A DNA stretch of 64,000 bases from Dimorphilus gyrociliatus (taxonomy: Eukaryota > Annelida > Polychaeta > Dinophilidae). Shown one piece after another: positions 26,224 through 40,283 of this stretch (the first letter of the stretch is position 1; every line of letters starts with the position of its first letter). The translations under genes were made by a program, and so were the position numbers. The notes beneath the pieces are model-generated. The model was given only the letters and a program-made list of their open reading frames with translations. It was not told the DNA's origin and made no database searches. The stretch is taken from positions 434,001 to 498,000 of the forward strand of contig CAJFCJ010000023.1 of the NCBI GenBank assembly GCA_904063045.1, in the 5' to 3' direction.

Positions 26224-26545
26224 CGAAAGCATAGGGGGAGAGTTGGAGAACTGTCTATCTATGGACAAAAGTCCAGTCAGGGCGTTGTTTCCGGTCTGAT
26301 GCGCAAAGTCGTCGACCCAGTGAAGGATGAGGGGCCAGGTTCGCGTGAAGTCAATAAAAAAATTGCAGTTGATGCTAGAGGAGACGTTGACGAAGAATAT
26401 GCATTTGCAGAAGGTAATTTCCGTCGGGCGCGGGTCTGAGTCAATATAAGGGCGAAAATTTGTTTGTTCGGACAGGATCTGGAAACGCTGTCGAACGAAG
26501 TCGTCCGATTAAGCAGTGCAGAAGAGATTGACAGGGTAGTTCAAA
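26224..26545. other. isolated GC-rich island with open frames and a donor-like site
   Basis: A CpG-rich block of about 300 bases in very AT-rich DNA. The plus strand is open from 26224 to about 26438, with an ATG at 26299, and reads as a charged sequence (Asp/Glu/Lys/Arg-rich). A donor-like GCAGAAG|GTAATT sits at 26413. The minus strand is also open over much of it. It lies about 2.3 kb before the Kv4 start codon, so it may be an upstream non-coding exon or promoter of that gene, or an unrelated transcript. I recognise no protein family. Confidence 0.3.
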
Positions 26546-27238
26546 TTTCAACATTTCTAAATATAAATATCTTCCTATGAAAATTTTATGCAATCCAATT
26601 TTGATAATTAAATTAAGATAAAGTCTAGGAATATTTAATTATCAGTAAATAGAATGTCAGCGTTATGTACTTAACGTTATTTAAATAATTATTAATTTCA
26701 AATTTATTATAATTAATATTTACACAACAGTCACCTTTGTTCGTTAGAGTGTATTACTGTCACTCTTCAAATTTCTTCCTTAAATAACTTTTTATCCTTT
26801 TCTTCTATCAAGTTATTCCTTCGTTCTTATTATTTTACTACTATGTTGTTGAGAAAGGAAAACACAATATAGTATCTCTATCCTATTTTTAACGCTATTT
26901 CAACCTTACCAACCCTGCCAATAAATCCAATAATAGATTGTTGCATTTTTATTGAATTTTGATTGGCTCGTTCAATATTCACGAAAGCAAATATACAGTA
27001 TCTTGTACATTAAATACTTTATATACTTATATAGTAAATACCATATACTATTATTCGTATGTATAGTAGACAGCATACCGACCTATATCCTATATCCTAT
27101 ACACCCAATAGATGTAAAAGTTCGATTTAGAGTTGATAGTATTGCTAATAGTGATAGTAATAGTACTACTAGCTGTTTGTCAACAGAAGAGAGAAAGATA
27201 TATATATATACTTTATATACTAATATATATATATATAC

Positions 27239-27239
27239 A

Positions 27240-27287
<48 letters not shown>
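27239..27287. repeat. (AT)n microsatellite
   Basis: Pure TA tract following TATACAGTATA-type palindromes. Confidence 0.95.
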
Positions 27288-27289
<2 letters not shown>

Positions 27290-27913
27290 TTGTAGTCATT
27301 TTATTGCTTGGCATAAAAAGTAATAATAGCAATCCTTGTATTGGTAGTTTTTAAGTGGTTATTAATGTAATAGTAGTAACTGTGATAGTTTTTATAGTGG
27401 TAAGGAAATACTGAAAGATGAAATTAGTACAAATGTGCGTCTAAAATAGCAAAACAATATATATCAAGTAGAGAAATTTTAATAAATCTAAAGTTACTTC
27501 AGCACTTATCGGCACACAACACATCTACACATAGACACTTTTTCTTTTCATAGCATAACATACAGTATATACCGTATATATATAATACTTATAACAATAA
27601 ATATTCATAAAACTGTATTTGTATCTACATTCAGTCTACACAGTATTTATAAATTGTATAACGTAAGCTATTTAATTATTTTTTACTGAATATATTTTAT
27701 ATATGAAAAAAGGTGCGTACTCAATTAAATTCGTTTAGTATAGTTTTATGAACTTTAATTTTATAAAAGTTGTTGTTTGGGAAGAGCATGTGTTATAACC
27801 CATCCTTATTTTTTTCAAAACTATATATACTACATAAATTAAATATATATGTATATAAATGTATATATAAATTTATATATCATTCTTTATATACACTATG
27901 TAACGTTCAATTG

Positions 27914-27916
<3 letters not shown>

Positions 27917-27960
<44 letters not shown>
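27917..27960. repeat. (AT)n microsatellite
   Basis: Pure TA tract; another lies at about 28074-28123. Confidence 0.95.
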
Positions 27961-27961
<1 letters not shown>

Positions 27962-28484
27962 GTTATATAACATATTCTATATTAGAAAACATACAAAATT
28001 TAGCTGAAAGTGTATATATGCCGTATTTATATGTATATATATAAACGTTTTATATATAGTATATATATTTATACTTATATATATATATTTATATATAAAA
28101 ATTTATATATATATATATATATATCGAAGCGTTAGTAAGGTAAAACGTATTGTAAACAATATGTTAAACAAATATTAAGCATAAGAGGCATTTTTATGTA
28201 TTGGATGGGGTTTATTGGGAAAACTGGTGTGTTTTATAACAAGAATTACAAGATAAATATACTGTATATAACATATTTATTGCTAGTAAAGCGAATTGAA
28301 TTCAATGTCTAATCAAGATAAAAAACTATACTATTCATTCTCAATGCACATGTTATGAGTTTGAACGCTTCACTAACGCTCTTTAAACTACAAATCTGCA
28401 AGTCTGTACAGAAAATAGAACTATACAAAAACTATGAAAAGTAAATTAAGCCTATACAACAGCATTTTGCAGTATATATATCGT

Positions 28485-28680
28485 AGGCTGATCAATACAT
28501 CCACTGGACGGCGCCACTAACGCCCAATCGAAAACTGCATAATGCTAGTAGGCCCGCTTTCCTAGCATGGCGTTTTTTGCAGTATTGCAGTCAGTACTGC
28601 GCAAGATGTTGTTGCAGCATTGTTCTACATAGAAGGAAATCTCTCTTGCTTTTTAAAGGGAATTAAAATCAAGACACAGT
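28485..28680 (+). promoter_or_regulatory. GC-richer region before the Kv4 start codon
   Basis: A locally GC- and CpG-richer block just upstream of the Kv4 ATG, with imperfect inverted repeats (TGCTAG...CTAGCA, and GCAGTA...AGTACTGC near 28578-28601). A pyrimidine run ending in TTTTAAAG at 28658 could be an acceptor, which would make the last 22 bases 5' UTR after an intron. It is promoter or UTR by position; there is no direct evidence of the start site. Confidence 0.4.
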
Positions 28681-29211
28681 ATGGCATCTGTGGCCGCCTG
28701 GCTTCCTTTTGCTAGGGCGGCTGCGATAGGATGGGTTCCCATCGCCCAGAACCCGATGCCTGCTCCTCCTGTTTCAGGTATGAAAGAAAAGGAGGCGGAT
28801 GAAAAATTAAGAATAAATGTAAGTGGAAGATGTTTTGAAACTTGGAGGCATACCCTTGAAAAATACCCGGATACTTTATTGGGATCTAATGAGAAGGAGT
28901 TCTTCTATAATGACGAGGCAAAGGAGTACTTTTTTGATAGGGATCCCGATATATTTAGACATGTACTTAATTATTACAGAACTGGTAGGTGCTTTATCTT
29001 TATTATATTATATTAAAAGGAGTATAGAAGGAACAACAGTAAACACTATACTTTTCGAGCAAAACAGTAGATGAATCCTTTGACAAAAATACAAGCATAA
29101 AAACAACTAGTCTTTTATTCTTTATACAATTGATTGACTACACGGAAATGTTATAAATATAAAGTATTATAAAAGAACGAAATATCCTACACTTTCTTGT
29201 ATATTTGTTCT

Positions 29212-29247
<36 letters not shown>

Positions 29248-29681
29248 GTTCACTTTATCTGTCTATATCTATCTTTCTTTCACTATATCCCTCCCTTTTC
29301 CTTCTTTCTCTCCCTTCCAATCGCTCTCTATCGGTCTCTCTTCCCTCCTTTACTCCTTAGTCATTCAGTTTCTATTTCCCAAACCTATTTTGCCTTTTTT
29401 CCTCTTCCCCAAGCCTTTACACCTTTCTCATTGTGTATATGACTGTATCATCTTAATTTCTATCCTTTATTTTCTGGGAGTATTTATACAATTCATTTTT
29501 CTCCACGAATAGGCCTAAGCACTTGAATGTTTACGAAACAAGTGTTAGCATCTAAACAGAGGAGAGGGCAGACTTAATATATAAATTATATTTAGAATAT
29601 ATATATATGCAATTTATATATTTATATATATCATGCCCTCGTATAAATGTATTCAAAGAGATAGATAGATAGATAAGTATG

Positions 29682-29712
<31 letters not shown>

Positions 29713-32700
29713 TTAAATAGAAAGGTATAACAAATTAGTACAGATGCATAGAGAAAAAATATCTTTGTTTTATATAGAAAATAAATGATAACTCGTCTAA
29801 ATTAATTATAATCAATAGATATATATATACAGTATATTGTATATTACATTATATTCTGCTTTTACATAAACGTATTATCTGTATTAGTAGTGCATACACT
29901 GTCTATCGCATCATCTGCCTATGAGAAAAATGAAAATAATATATAAACTAGTATATGATGGATCATATGTGTATAAATACGTATATATTTACTAATTCAT
30001 GTAACATATATTCAAGTAAACTGTAGGCGTATTGATAAAAATGGAAATGCGGCTTATAGAGATATTTATGTACATAGACTCTATGTGCTATGCATATCTT
30101 TAAGATGATATATTCGAATGATGGTTAATCAACATTGCGATTTATCCTAATGACCCTATAAGAAAATTATTCAAATAGATTTATATGCTTAAAAAGAAAA
30201 CAAACGCGTGTTTGCTCATCATCAATACTACAGTATTTAGTGTGAAAAATAGATTATTTAAATGGTCGTAAGGTATCGAAAAACAATTTTTAATTGAATA
30301 GACAAACATATAAACAAGAAGAATTGAACAATATATTATTAATTGTATATACTACACACATATAACTTGGCAGTTGTGTGCATTATTTAACTTTCTATCT
30401 ACCTTTACTAATTTGTTACATACTTTTCATTTATGAGAGTAAAAGAACGAAAGAGAAAGACACGATTACTATGCATCAGTTCTCTCCGTGTGCAATATGG
30501 AAATGTACTACAGGCGTATACTTTAGTATACCTATACACAGTATTTATACGCTAATACGCAAAGAGCAGGCTTATAAGTAGACGTTACATAGTTTTACAA
30601 TTTAATTACACAGGTTTTGTATTTATTTTCTGTTATCTATACATTCATTAAACAATTACTTCAATTAACATTTTTTTTTTAATTTTCTTATCCAAATCCT
30701 TAAGGGTGATATTCGAGTAAACAAGAAAATGGATAAAACTGTATAATTCTCTTTTCTTAATCTTATTTCTTATGATTTTCTTTCTTTTTGCTTTTCTTTC
30801 TCTTTGCTTCGACTATCCACTGTTTTTATTTACTATTTTCCCCCTCTTATCCTCCTCCCAACAACTCCCTCCCCCACCTCTTTCTTCTTACATCTGTTTG
30901 AGAGGTGAGAGAATAGAGAGTATGTGTGTGTGTGTGTGTGTGTATGTGAGAGAGAGAGAGAGAGAGAGAATCACATTTGAGTAATAGTTCTAATGATCTG
31001 TAACATTAATACGGTAAAATATGTTAAAAGGATATCGCATTGGAAACTAATAACACTATTTAATAGATATATCTATGTAATACTAACTTGCTTAAAAGAG
31101 AAGAGGGCAGCATGAGAGAAAGTAGAAAAAGCAATAAATAACGAAATTTTGTAGATAAATTGTTTAAGTATATTTCGAGGTTAGTCTAATGGTAATTACG
31201 TATAATTTTAAAATAAGCTGTGACGTCTTATTCCTAAAATAAGGCTAAAGGTAAAATAGGTAAGGAAAGGGGATATATTAGATTATTTACAAGATTCTCT
31301 TTTTAGTTGTAGGTAAAAAGTCTTCAAATAGATTAATAAATAAATAGAACGTGAATATAATTAGAGAACGTTAAAAATTTGCTGGCCTAAATTCGTTAAA
31401 AGCAATAAGAGTAAAAAGTCTAAAAGAAGATTAAAATTTGCGTGTAGGCATAGATGACAAACTTAAATGCCAAACGAACGGGTTCGTTAATGAAACGATT
31501 AGGTTATCGAGGTTATTTATATGTCCAATTTATAAATGATTACGTAAGAGAGGGCATTGTTGAAGACAGTTTGTCAGTCGGTATTCGTATATAAGTCAGA
31601 GTGCATATGTGTAGAATGGCAAACGATTCGTGATTCATTCATATATTAATTGAATACAACCGAAGAGCGTCACCTGGCGGTAGCCATGGTAGTAGCCGAT
31701 AGTAATAGTAGTAATAGTAGGGAAGTGATTTTCACGGTTGTTTATTGGTTATGTCAGTGGAAGACAGAGAGTGTCAGGTAAAGGTGAAAAGGGGAAAAAA
31801 TAATATTAAACTTGAAAGATAGAAAGCGAAATAGACGCGCTAACAGATTAGTTGAAATACTGTTTAGGTGAATAAAAGACATGAATAATTGAACAGCGAA
31901 TCGAACAAGGTAGATAGCTGAGTTGAAAACTTATTTTAGAGAAAATACGTCGGAGTAAACTGGTAATATTTTTCTATCGTATTCTAATGTGACGCCCCCT
32001 GATGAAATAGGAAATTCCATTTCCGATTGATTCCAGGCAAAATGCCAAGCATTCATGTATAAACAAATCGCATTTGTGCTAAAGCTTTATTCCCTAAGCC
32101 AATATTTAAAACAAGAAAAAAAAAGTAAAAGTTACTTTCTTCAATAAACTTTAAAAGGAGAAAATAGACTATGTGCTTTACTGATTTATACAGTATACTG
32201 TTCCTTTGAAGTGGAATAGATATCGAAGATTCTTCTCCTAACAGGCAGACTCCATTATCCAAAACACGAGTGTATTAGCGCGTACGAAGACGAATTGGCC
32301 TTCTTTGGTGTTATTCCAGACATAATCGGCGATTGCTGCTACGAAGACTACCGTGACAGAAAACGAGAAAATTCCGAACGCCTTTTAGATGATAAAGCCT
32401 CCGAAAAGGGTGATATCGACCCAAGCACAAGTGTTCGGGAGAAAATGTGGAGGGCCTTCGAGAACCCGCATACATCCACCTCAGCGCTCGTCTTCTATTA
32501 CGTTACGGGTGTCTTCATTGCTGTATCAGTAATGGCTAACGTAGTCGAAACGATACCTTGTGGTATAATGACGGGAACTAGACGAAAATTACCTTGCGGA
32601 GAAAGATACGAAGTAATCTTCTTCTGTCTCGATACCGCCAGCGTTATGATCTTTACGGCGGAGTATCTTCTAAGACTGTTTGCGGCCCCAAACCGTTGCA

Positions 32701-35700
32701 GATTCATGAGAAGCGTTATGTCAATCATTGACGTTGTTGCTATTCTACCCTACTACATAGGCCTTGGCATAACCGATAATAAGGATTTGTCAGGTGCCTT
32801 TGTCACACTCAGGGTTTTCCGAGTGTTTCGCATCTTCAAGTTTTCAAGGCATTCACAAGGATTGAGAATTTTGGGATATACTCTTAAGTCTTGTGCCTCA
32901 GAGTTGGGCTTTTTGCTGTTTTCACTTACGATGGCCATCATCATTTTCGCCACAGTTATGTTCTACGCTGAGAAAAATGTACCTAAGACGAAGTTTACTT
33001 CGATCCCCGAAGCCTTTTGGTATACTATTGTCACTATGACAACCCTTGGGTAAGTCTTTCAGTCTGCTAGTATTCTTCAAAACGTTTTCTTTTCTATCTT
33101 AAACGATTATTAATCCGTCCATTTAGTAGTAAAGCGCCTCCATTTATTCAAATTTAATACAGCAAAGAACTTTCATTAATCTTTAAAGTCCTATTTGTAG
33201 TTTCTTCACGCTTTTGACGTCAGACTTTGAAATTGCCATTCTGACTTTGAGAAATGTTTTTCTTGGGTTTTTCCTCTTCTTTTTTTTATTTATCTTTAAA
33301 TAATTTAAATAGGAGAAAGAAGAGGAAAATTGTAATTTTCTTTTACAATCTTTTTCCCCTTAACGGGTCATGAGAGTAGGTTTGAAAAAATTGAAAAACG
33401 AGACTCAACAGACTAAGAGACACTTTTAAAATAATTTTAATATCGTTTGATCAATATTTTAGCGATTAAAAATTAATAAATTAAAATATTGAAATTGGAC
33501 ATAGTTCAGTAAATACAGTATTACGGCATAGATGTATACATATAGGTTTATAAGCCTTACTGTTATTAATAGTAATCATAGCTCATTTTGATAATAGTAT
33601 TAACTTTTTTTATATATTTTATTTTCATATGCTTCTGTATGCAAACATTCCATTAATATACAATATTATATATTTATTAGACAAGCTTATATAAATGTAG
33701 TGTTATAACACATAGTTTCGATACTGTTTACTGTTGAGAAGGTTATATTTGACTACATGCATGCACATGTTAATAAATATGTATATACACCACACTAATT
33801 CTTCCTGCCTCCATCCCTCCTCACTCTCATTCCTCGCCTTCTCATTCACGTACTAAGCATATACTATATAACTATTTATTTATTTATTGTTGACTAGATT
33901 TATATCGCATAGCTGGCCATAATTTTGTTTATTCATTCATCTATTTGTGTTTTGTACGTCATTTGTCATTTGTGAGATATTGGTTATTATTTATTAGTTT
34001 TTATATTTTATTATTGCTTTTTGTCTCTCTTGAAACAAAACAAAATACTGGACTGGATCTATTTTTAGAAATGAAAAGATAGTAAAACGTAGGAAGGAAG
34101 GGAAAAGTAATACAAGAGAAAGAAGATAAAGACGAGTTAGGTGTAGACGTTGATAATGATGAAAGAAAATATGGAAATGCACCAAAGATTTCAACAGAGT
34201 AGGCGACCAGAAAAGGAAAAAAATCTATTACCTTTTTTATTCATCAATTTTTTTAAATAGAGGAAATTGAAAATAGAAGAATATAATGAAATGCATATTC
34301 AGTCCTTCATTTGTTTTCGGAGACGGAATATCAACGTCATATTACATGTCATTTTCGTTGCTATGACAACTAGGCGTGACGTCAGCCCATAGATATCCAG
34401 GGTTTGTATGTGACGTCATCAAATTTGCATGACGGGTCGCGTCTTTTTTCAAGTTCTAATATGTGATTGCGTTTAATGAGATTATTTTTGGTCAAATCAA
34501 AGAGGGTGTAAGAAAATATTAGAGAGTGTAGGTTGATCTAGGAGACTAATAATCAGTCAAGGATTATTTGCTTTCATAGTGCCTTTAAGAGAAGATATGA
34601 GGGAAATCCAAAGGGATGAATGGAGATTGAATACAATATAAAATATTAAGAAATTGCTACGTAAAGTAGGCTAATTGTAGTCTTTGAAATGAATATAGTA
34701 CAGGGAAGGAATAAAAAAAATTCTACACGTTACTTGTATTGTAGACTATATATAATGAAATTCTGAGTCTCTATTTATGTATGTATTTGTTTCTTTTTTC
34801 CAGAGAAATTCCACTATATACAGTATATATATATATATATATTATACTTTACTTGTATTTATCATATCTATTAAATCAAAGATTCAATAAAGGGAATTTG
34901 TAGGAAGATTTTGATTATGCATAAGAATAAAACAATACAAACAAGAAAAAAAGCATAGAATACTATATTAAATAAATAATAGAGATAGTTATTAAAAAAA
35001 TTAATATTAGTTAACAGGAAATATATATAAATATATAATATATCAATATATAAATAAGTAAGTAAATAATTATAAAGATAAATGCTCATAAATTAACTAT
35101 ATATGCATAGGTTTGTGCTTTAATATATCAATATTAATTCATATTTCGCTTGCCCCCTCCCCCCTTCCCTCTATTCTCCTACACGACACCCCTTCTCCTT
35201 CCCCTCCTTTCACTCTCCCTCTCTCTCTCTCTCTCACTCACACACACACACACACACATACACACACACAAAGCTTCCTCTAACTCTAATTCTTTCTCTT
35301 TCTTTCTCTCATTCCTAGCCTCCCAATAATTCAAATATCTAAAGAAACTGCTTTTCGCCTAGATGATGATAAGAATTTTTATTCATCGGTGACATCTGTT
35401 TCATAATTAAATAGACCTGAGTCTCGTGCAAACAATTTCTTGTTAATTTTATTTTCGGAGAGCCTACAGGATGAGGGCTCTTAATCTATGATAAAGGTCC
35501 AATTATACGACTTTTAACTATCTCTTAACACTTGCTTTTTGAAAGTAAGAGATAAAAAATAAATGTTCAGACTAGCTAATTTCTTTTTATTATTTTGTCC
35601 AAGTTTTCTTATTTAGTCTTCTTTTTCTTCTTCTTACAGATACGGTGATATGGTGCCGAGTACAATAACTGGCAAGATAGTGGGAGGAGTCTGCTCTTTG

Positions 35701-38700
35701 TCAGGCGTTCTCGTTATCGCGCTTCCGGTTCCGGTTATCGTCTCGAATTTCAGTCGAATCTACCACCAAAACCAGCGAGCAGATAAGCGTAAAGCTCAAA
35801 AGGTCTCGTCAGTTTCCAAATTTTATCTCTCGTTTCCGATGACGATAGAACTTAGGCCTATTTCCAACTTAATTGTAGATGATTATCGTCTTTGTTAGCA
35901 ACCATTCGGAAGCTCGTGATCTATTTTTAGATGTCGGGTAAATTTAACAGGCTCAAAAAGAGGATAGGCTTACGTATTCTATTAGTGTTTATGCTGGATA
36001 TTGAGCAAAGGATTTACTTTTATTATTTATACTAGTACACGTGCGCATACATACATACATACATACGTATTTACCTATATGTATATAGATGAAGGCGGAC
36101 AGGAATCAGTCATTAATGCATCTTAGATGTTATATAGGGACGATTTAGATATTTCGCAATGATGAAAAGAATTTTCCTTCTTTTTTTCTTAGCTTAAATA
36201 AGAGAGAAAAATATTTGGGAATAAAGTTAAAAGTATACAAAGTTCAACAAATGTTGTTTGTTGAAATGTTTAGCCTGTTAAAGGTCATTTATAAGCGAAT
36301 TATTAGATATACAAAGAATAATCTAACCTTTGATTTAACAATCAAAATAATAAAAAAAACCTCTTCTCTTTCTTTAAGAAAAAGAGAAATAACTAAAAAA
36401 TGTTGGCAACACGAAATGAATGAATTTTTACCAATTCATCACTTCCTTTTCCCTTTTCTAAATAATAGAAAGCGCGTATGGCTCGCATAAGGATGGCCAA
36501 GAACGCTGCTAGTTCGGCCTTCTTGACGTCCAAAAAGAAGACGGAGGAGAAAATGGCGGCAAGGGAGAGAGGAGTTGACGTTGAATTCGATGGAAAAGAG
36601 GACGTTTTCGAAATGCAACACCATCATCTGTTAGCCTGTCTGGAAAAGGCTACAGTGAGTTTTTCTTCCTTTTTCTCTCTATTTTTTTTTACAACCGAAA
36701 ATTTTTACATATGGATTTTTTTCCTATTAAACCTACACAACACACCAAGTATATATAATTTGCGCATGCGCTGTAAGTGCAACAGCGTTTTCATTTTTAA
36801 GGCACTGGCAAGGCTTATTTAAATGTACTCGCATAAAAAGATTATTTACCATATTATATGAGAAGAGAATTTCCGTAGATTATTATGAAATTTCCTCTTT
36901 TTATTTTGATTTTCTCAGACTATTTTTCCCTGGTTGAGAGTCTAATTAGACAAGAGGAGAATTTAATTAAATCAGTCGGTTCCTTTTTTCTTTTTCTTTT
37001 ATTATTTTTGTAACAAATTATATTCTACAGAATTTATAACTAATGTATAAATATTAATAATCATCATCATAATAAGTTAATACAACGTAAATAGATCTAC
37101 GTTATATAATTATGTGATGAACGGGCTGAAAAGAAAATCAAAAGAGAAAGGAAGGGCAGGATCTTTTACTCTTTCGTGCATTTCTAAGCCTTGTTTACAT
37201 ATCTCTTTTATTATTATTATTATTTTTATGTTTTTATTCAAAAGTATAGTTTCTGTTTATTTTAAATCAAAAATAGCTGAAAAGGAAACAGGTACCTATA
37301 CATAAAAACGCATATATTCAATAATATATGTATATAAATATCTATATACAGTGTATATATCTATATATAGATATATATATATATATATATATATATGAGG
37401 CTATTTAAATATTTCGTATATTTATATGTGTATTGTATATAATTGAGCATAAAAAAGAACCTTGTGGATAGAGATGCTTTTTATTAATTAAGAAAACTAA
37501 AAAAACAAAAGACGTATTTACTTGGCGAAAAACAAATTATATATACTATATATTATATTACAATATACTGTATATATAATACAAATAACGGTACGAAAAA
37601 TATGTAATATATAGAATAAATTAACTTATTTACATATTCATTAAATTTTTGAATGAAACGAAAATACACATTTAAATTTAACGAAATATATTCGTTCACG
37701 TCAATTGGTTAAAGATGAGTGAATATTAAATTGTATTTTGTCATATAAAATGAAAATATTGCGTTGTTTGACAATGTAGATATGTCTATTAATGTTTATC
37801 AAGGAGAATCTTTCATCAATAATTTGTTTATATAAAGTATTTGATTACAATTTAAAATTAATCAATTAAAGAAATGAATTTAAATGATGAAAGACTCTTT
37901 CTTAGGGGCTTTCGAACTGGTAAAAAATTTTCCTAGGAAGGGCTTTGATTAGATTGTTTATTCTTTTTAAGTGAGAAAATGCAATGAGATTAAACAACGG
38001 CTTCCAGAATCAAAAAAAAAACACTAAAGAATAGGAGACCTACAAGTAGAAGAGAGAGAGATAGGCAAAGAGACGTACAAAAAGTAACAACAAAAAATAT
38101 ACACACTATAAACTAGTACAATGATGAAAAGATGGAAAGAGCTAGATAGGAATGCAGAGAAAAATAAAATAAATTAACCTCTAATAACTAAGAAATATGA
38201 AAAGATTTAGGAATTCTCTCCGGCATAATTATACTCAAAGGAGTCATTCCTAATCAACCATTCTCTTTGTATGTAGCTTACCAGTCCTTATAACTTTCCT
38301 TGTAATCCATCTTACGTTAGGAAAAAATTAGGTCCACATTTGAATCTTTCTACTAGATAATCTAATCGATATTTACAATAACTTATTGCACCTGTACTGG
38401 AAATGAGTTTCTTTCACTGCAAACTTCTGGTTGGTAAATCGGATTTTGCAGAAGTAACTGTTTAATTCACAGCTGTTGAAATGTAAACTATTTATTTGAT
38501 GGAATTTCTTAGTTAGTGACTCTTGACTTTTTATTTTTCAAAATTATTGAGATTTTAGTAGAAAGATGCCAATATTAAAATTATTATAATAACGTATCAG
38601 AGACAAGATTCTATTATACTCTTTTGCTTCTTGTTCTTCTTGTTCTCATTATAATCATCATCATCATCTTCCTCTTCTTCCTCTTCTTTCTGATATTTCT

Positions 38701-40283
38701 AACACTCTTTACACACTCTACTCTTCCTCTTTATCGTTAGCCCCACCACTCTCCCGTCTACCCTTCTAACACTCTCTCTCCCTCTCTCCTTCTTCAAACC
38801 CCTATTCTTTTTTCTTACTCTTTTTCAAAGAGACAGACCGTCTGTTTAATCTCATTGCTGGCTCATCGTCGGAACTAAGTGTGGTTATTATTCTCGTGCA
38901 CGTATCTCTTCAAACCACGTGATCTATCAAGTGTGTGTATTTTTTTGGCATGCACCGAAATGTCGTACGCAATATGATTGAACAATACCATTTTATTCAT
39001 TTAGTTAAGCGTTTGTGGCGAATGGCAAAACTCTTATCAATAGTTGTTCGTGTTTTGTTTAAATTACTAATCCACTAAATTTTCTAATTAGGGTCGAGAA
39101 TTTGGTGATGCGGATTTTAATGACTTTTCAAGTCCTGTTCAAGAGCAGATGCCCGTTATAACTAGGCAATCTTCAACCTCATCAATTGAGCAACATTTAT
39201 TTTCCAGTTGTTGCCCTCGTTCTAGGAAAAGCAAATACGAAGTAAGTACAAATAGTCAATGTTTGTACGAACACTTTAGTTGTGAAAAACAGGAGAATCT
39301 GCAGCAAAATTTGTTTTCTTATCAAAATCGTTTTTTTCGTAATGTTATTTGTTCTTGAAAAAGCATCAAAAACAAAAATTTTCTCATCAAAATCTGCTTG
39401 CCTTCTAACTCTAAAACTCTATCTTATTTTCTTTTCTGCCCGAAAAAAATACTCTTACCTGACTGATAATAGGAATAAAAAGCCCACCTCACCAGAAGAA
39501 TTCTGACAATAGAAAGAACAAATAAAATAAAAAAAAAAAAACGAAAGATTGAGAGATTGAGGGAAAGGAAAAGAAAATAGATAAATAGGCAGATATAGCG
39601 ATAGTGAGATAGTTAGGAAGAGAGACGGAGGGAGGGAAGGGAAATAGTCTGAGAGAGAGAGAGAGAGTGAAAGATCCATCTTGCACTAAAACACATACGA
39701 CCGAGAGCTGTTCTTAATGGAATATCAAATATACCATATGGTTATTCTACATCCCCTATGGTAATGAGTTCTACTCCCGATACTATTCTCTTTCGATATA
39801 GATTGACGGTTGGTTAAACATTCCTAAACTAAAGAATAATGTGAAAAGCCAGCGGCGTTCGTAGATCGTCTCCTAAGCGTATAAACTCGCCTTCTAAAGT
39901 CTAAAAATTTGCATTAAATAACTAATTTATTGATTTTCTGTACGAGAAACGAATTAAAGCGCCGCTCAATTATTTTTTTTCAGATATTTTTCGTCCATTT
40001 TTATGATAGACTAAAAAATGTGTACATCATCTCTTTCTATCTCTCCTTACAGAAAGGATCACCAATAGAGGCAGAAATCAACGATATCCGAACACTGCAA
40101 GAGGGAAACCGTTATTCTCGGACGTCATTGAATGCCGTTGTCGTGGCGACGCCCAGTTCTATAACTGCGCCATCTGGTGAACATCCTGTCGGAACAACTA
40201 CCGTAACCACTGCAATAGTTTCCAGGACTTCTGGAAATTCATCTCCAGCCTCTGCAACAAGTGCTAAAATTTCAGCACTATGA
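28681..40283 (+). CDS. Shal: Kv4 / Shal voltage-gated potassium channel (612 aa, 6 exons)
   Basis: Pore subunit of somatodendritic A-type potassium current. Exons are 28681-28984, 32245-33049, 35640-35802, 36469-36654, 39092-39241 and 40053-40283. All are GT-AG with matching phases, 1839 nt including TGA. The N-terminus ([18 protein letters not shown]) is the near-invariant Kv4 segment that binds KChIP and drives inactivation. The T1 domain spans about 38-145 with the zinc site H105, C111, C132, C133. S1 is at about 182-203, S2 224-246, S3 256-275, S4 284-304 with regularly spaced Arg, and S5 316-341. The selectivity filter TTLGYGD is at 367-373, split by intron 2. The C-terminus keeps the dileucine motif [12 protein letters not shown] used for dendritic targeting and ends in SAL, the conserved Kv4 tail. 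Length fits the family. The identification is secure. Confidence 0.97.
29659..29712. repeat. (GATA)n microsatellite
   Basis: GATA units with a short interruption, in Kv4 intron 1. Confidence 0.9.
30923..30969. repeat. (TG)n(AG)n compound microsatellite
   Basis: TG units then AG units, in Kv4 intron 1. Confidence 0.9.
33215..33222. promoter_or_regulatory. perfect CRE palindrome in Kv4 intron 2
   Basis: TGACGTCA, the full cAMP-response element recognised by CREB/ATF proteins, about 165 bases after the Kv4 exon 2 donor. Function is inferred from the motif only. Confidence 0.35.
34377..34430. promoter_or_regulatory. paired CRE palindromes plus POU octamer in Kv4 intron 2
   Basis: Two perfect TGACGTCA palindromes (34377-34384 and 34411-34418) start 34 bases apart and are followed by ATTTGCAT (34423-34430), the octamer bound by POU-domain factors. 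The surrounding 150 bases are less AT-rich than the rest of the intron. The cluster looks like an enhancer or internal promoter of a neuronal gene; activity is inferred. Confidence 0.45.
35213..35271. repeat. (CT)n(CA)n compound microsatellite
   Basis: CT units followed by CA units, in Kv4 intron 2. Confidence 0.9.
36761..36771. promoter_or_regulatory. NRF1-type palindrome in Kv4 intron 4
   Basis: TGCGCATGCGC matches the NRF1 consensus exactly and is striking in AT-rich intronic DNA about 105 bases after the exon 4 donor. No neighbouring promoter features are evident. Confidence 0.3.
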
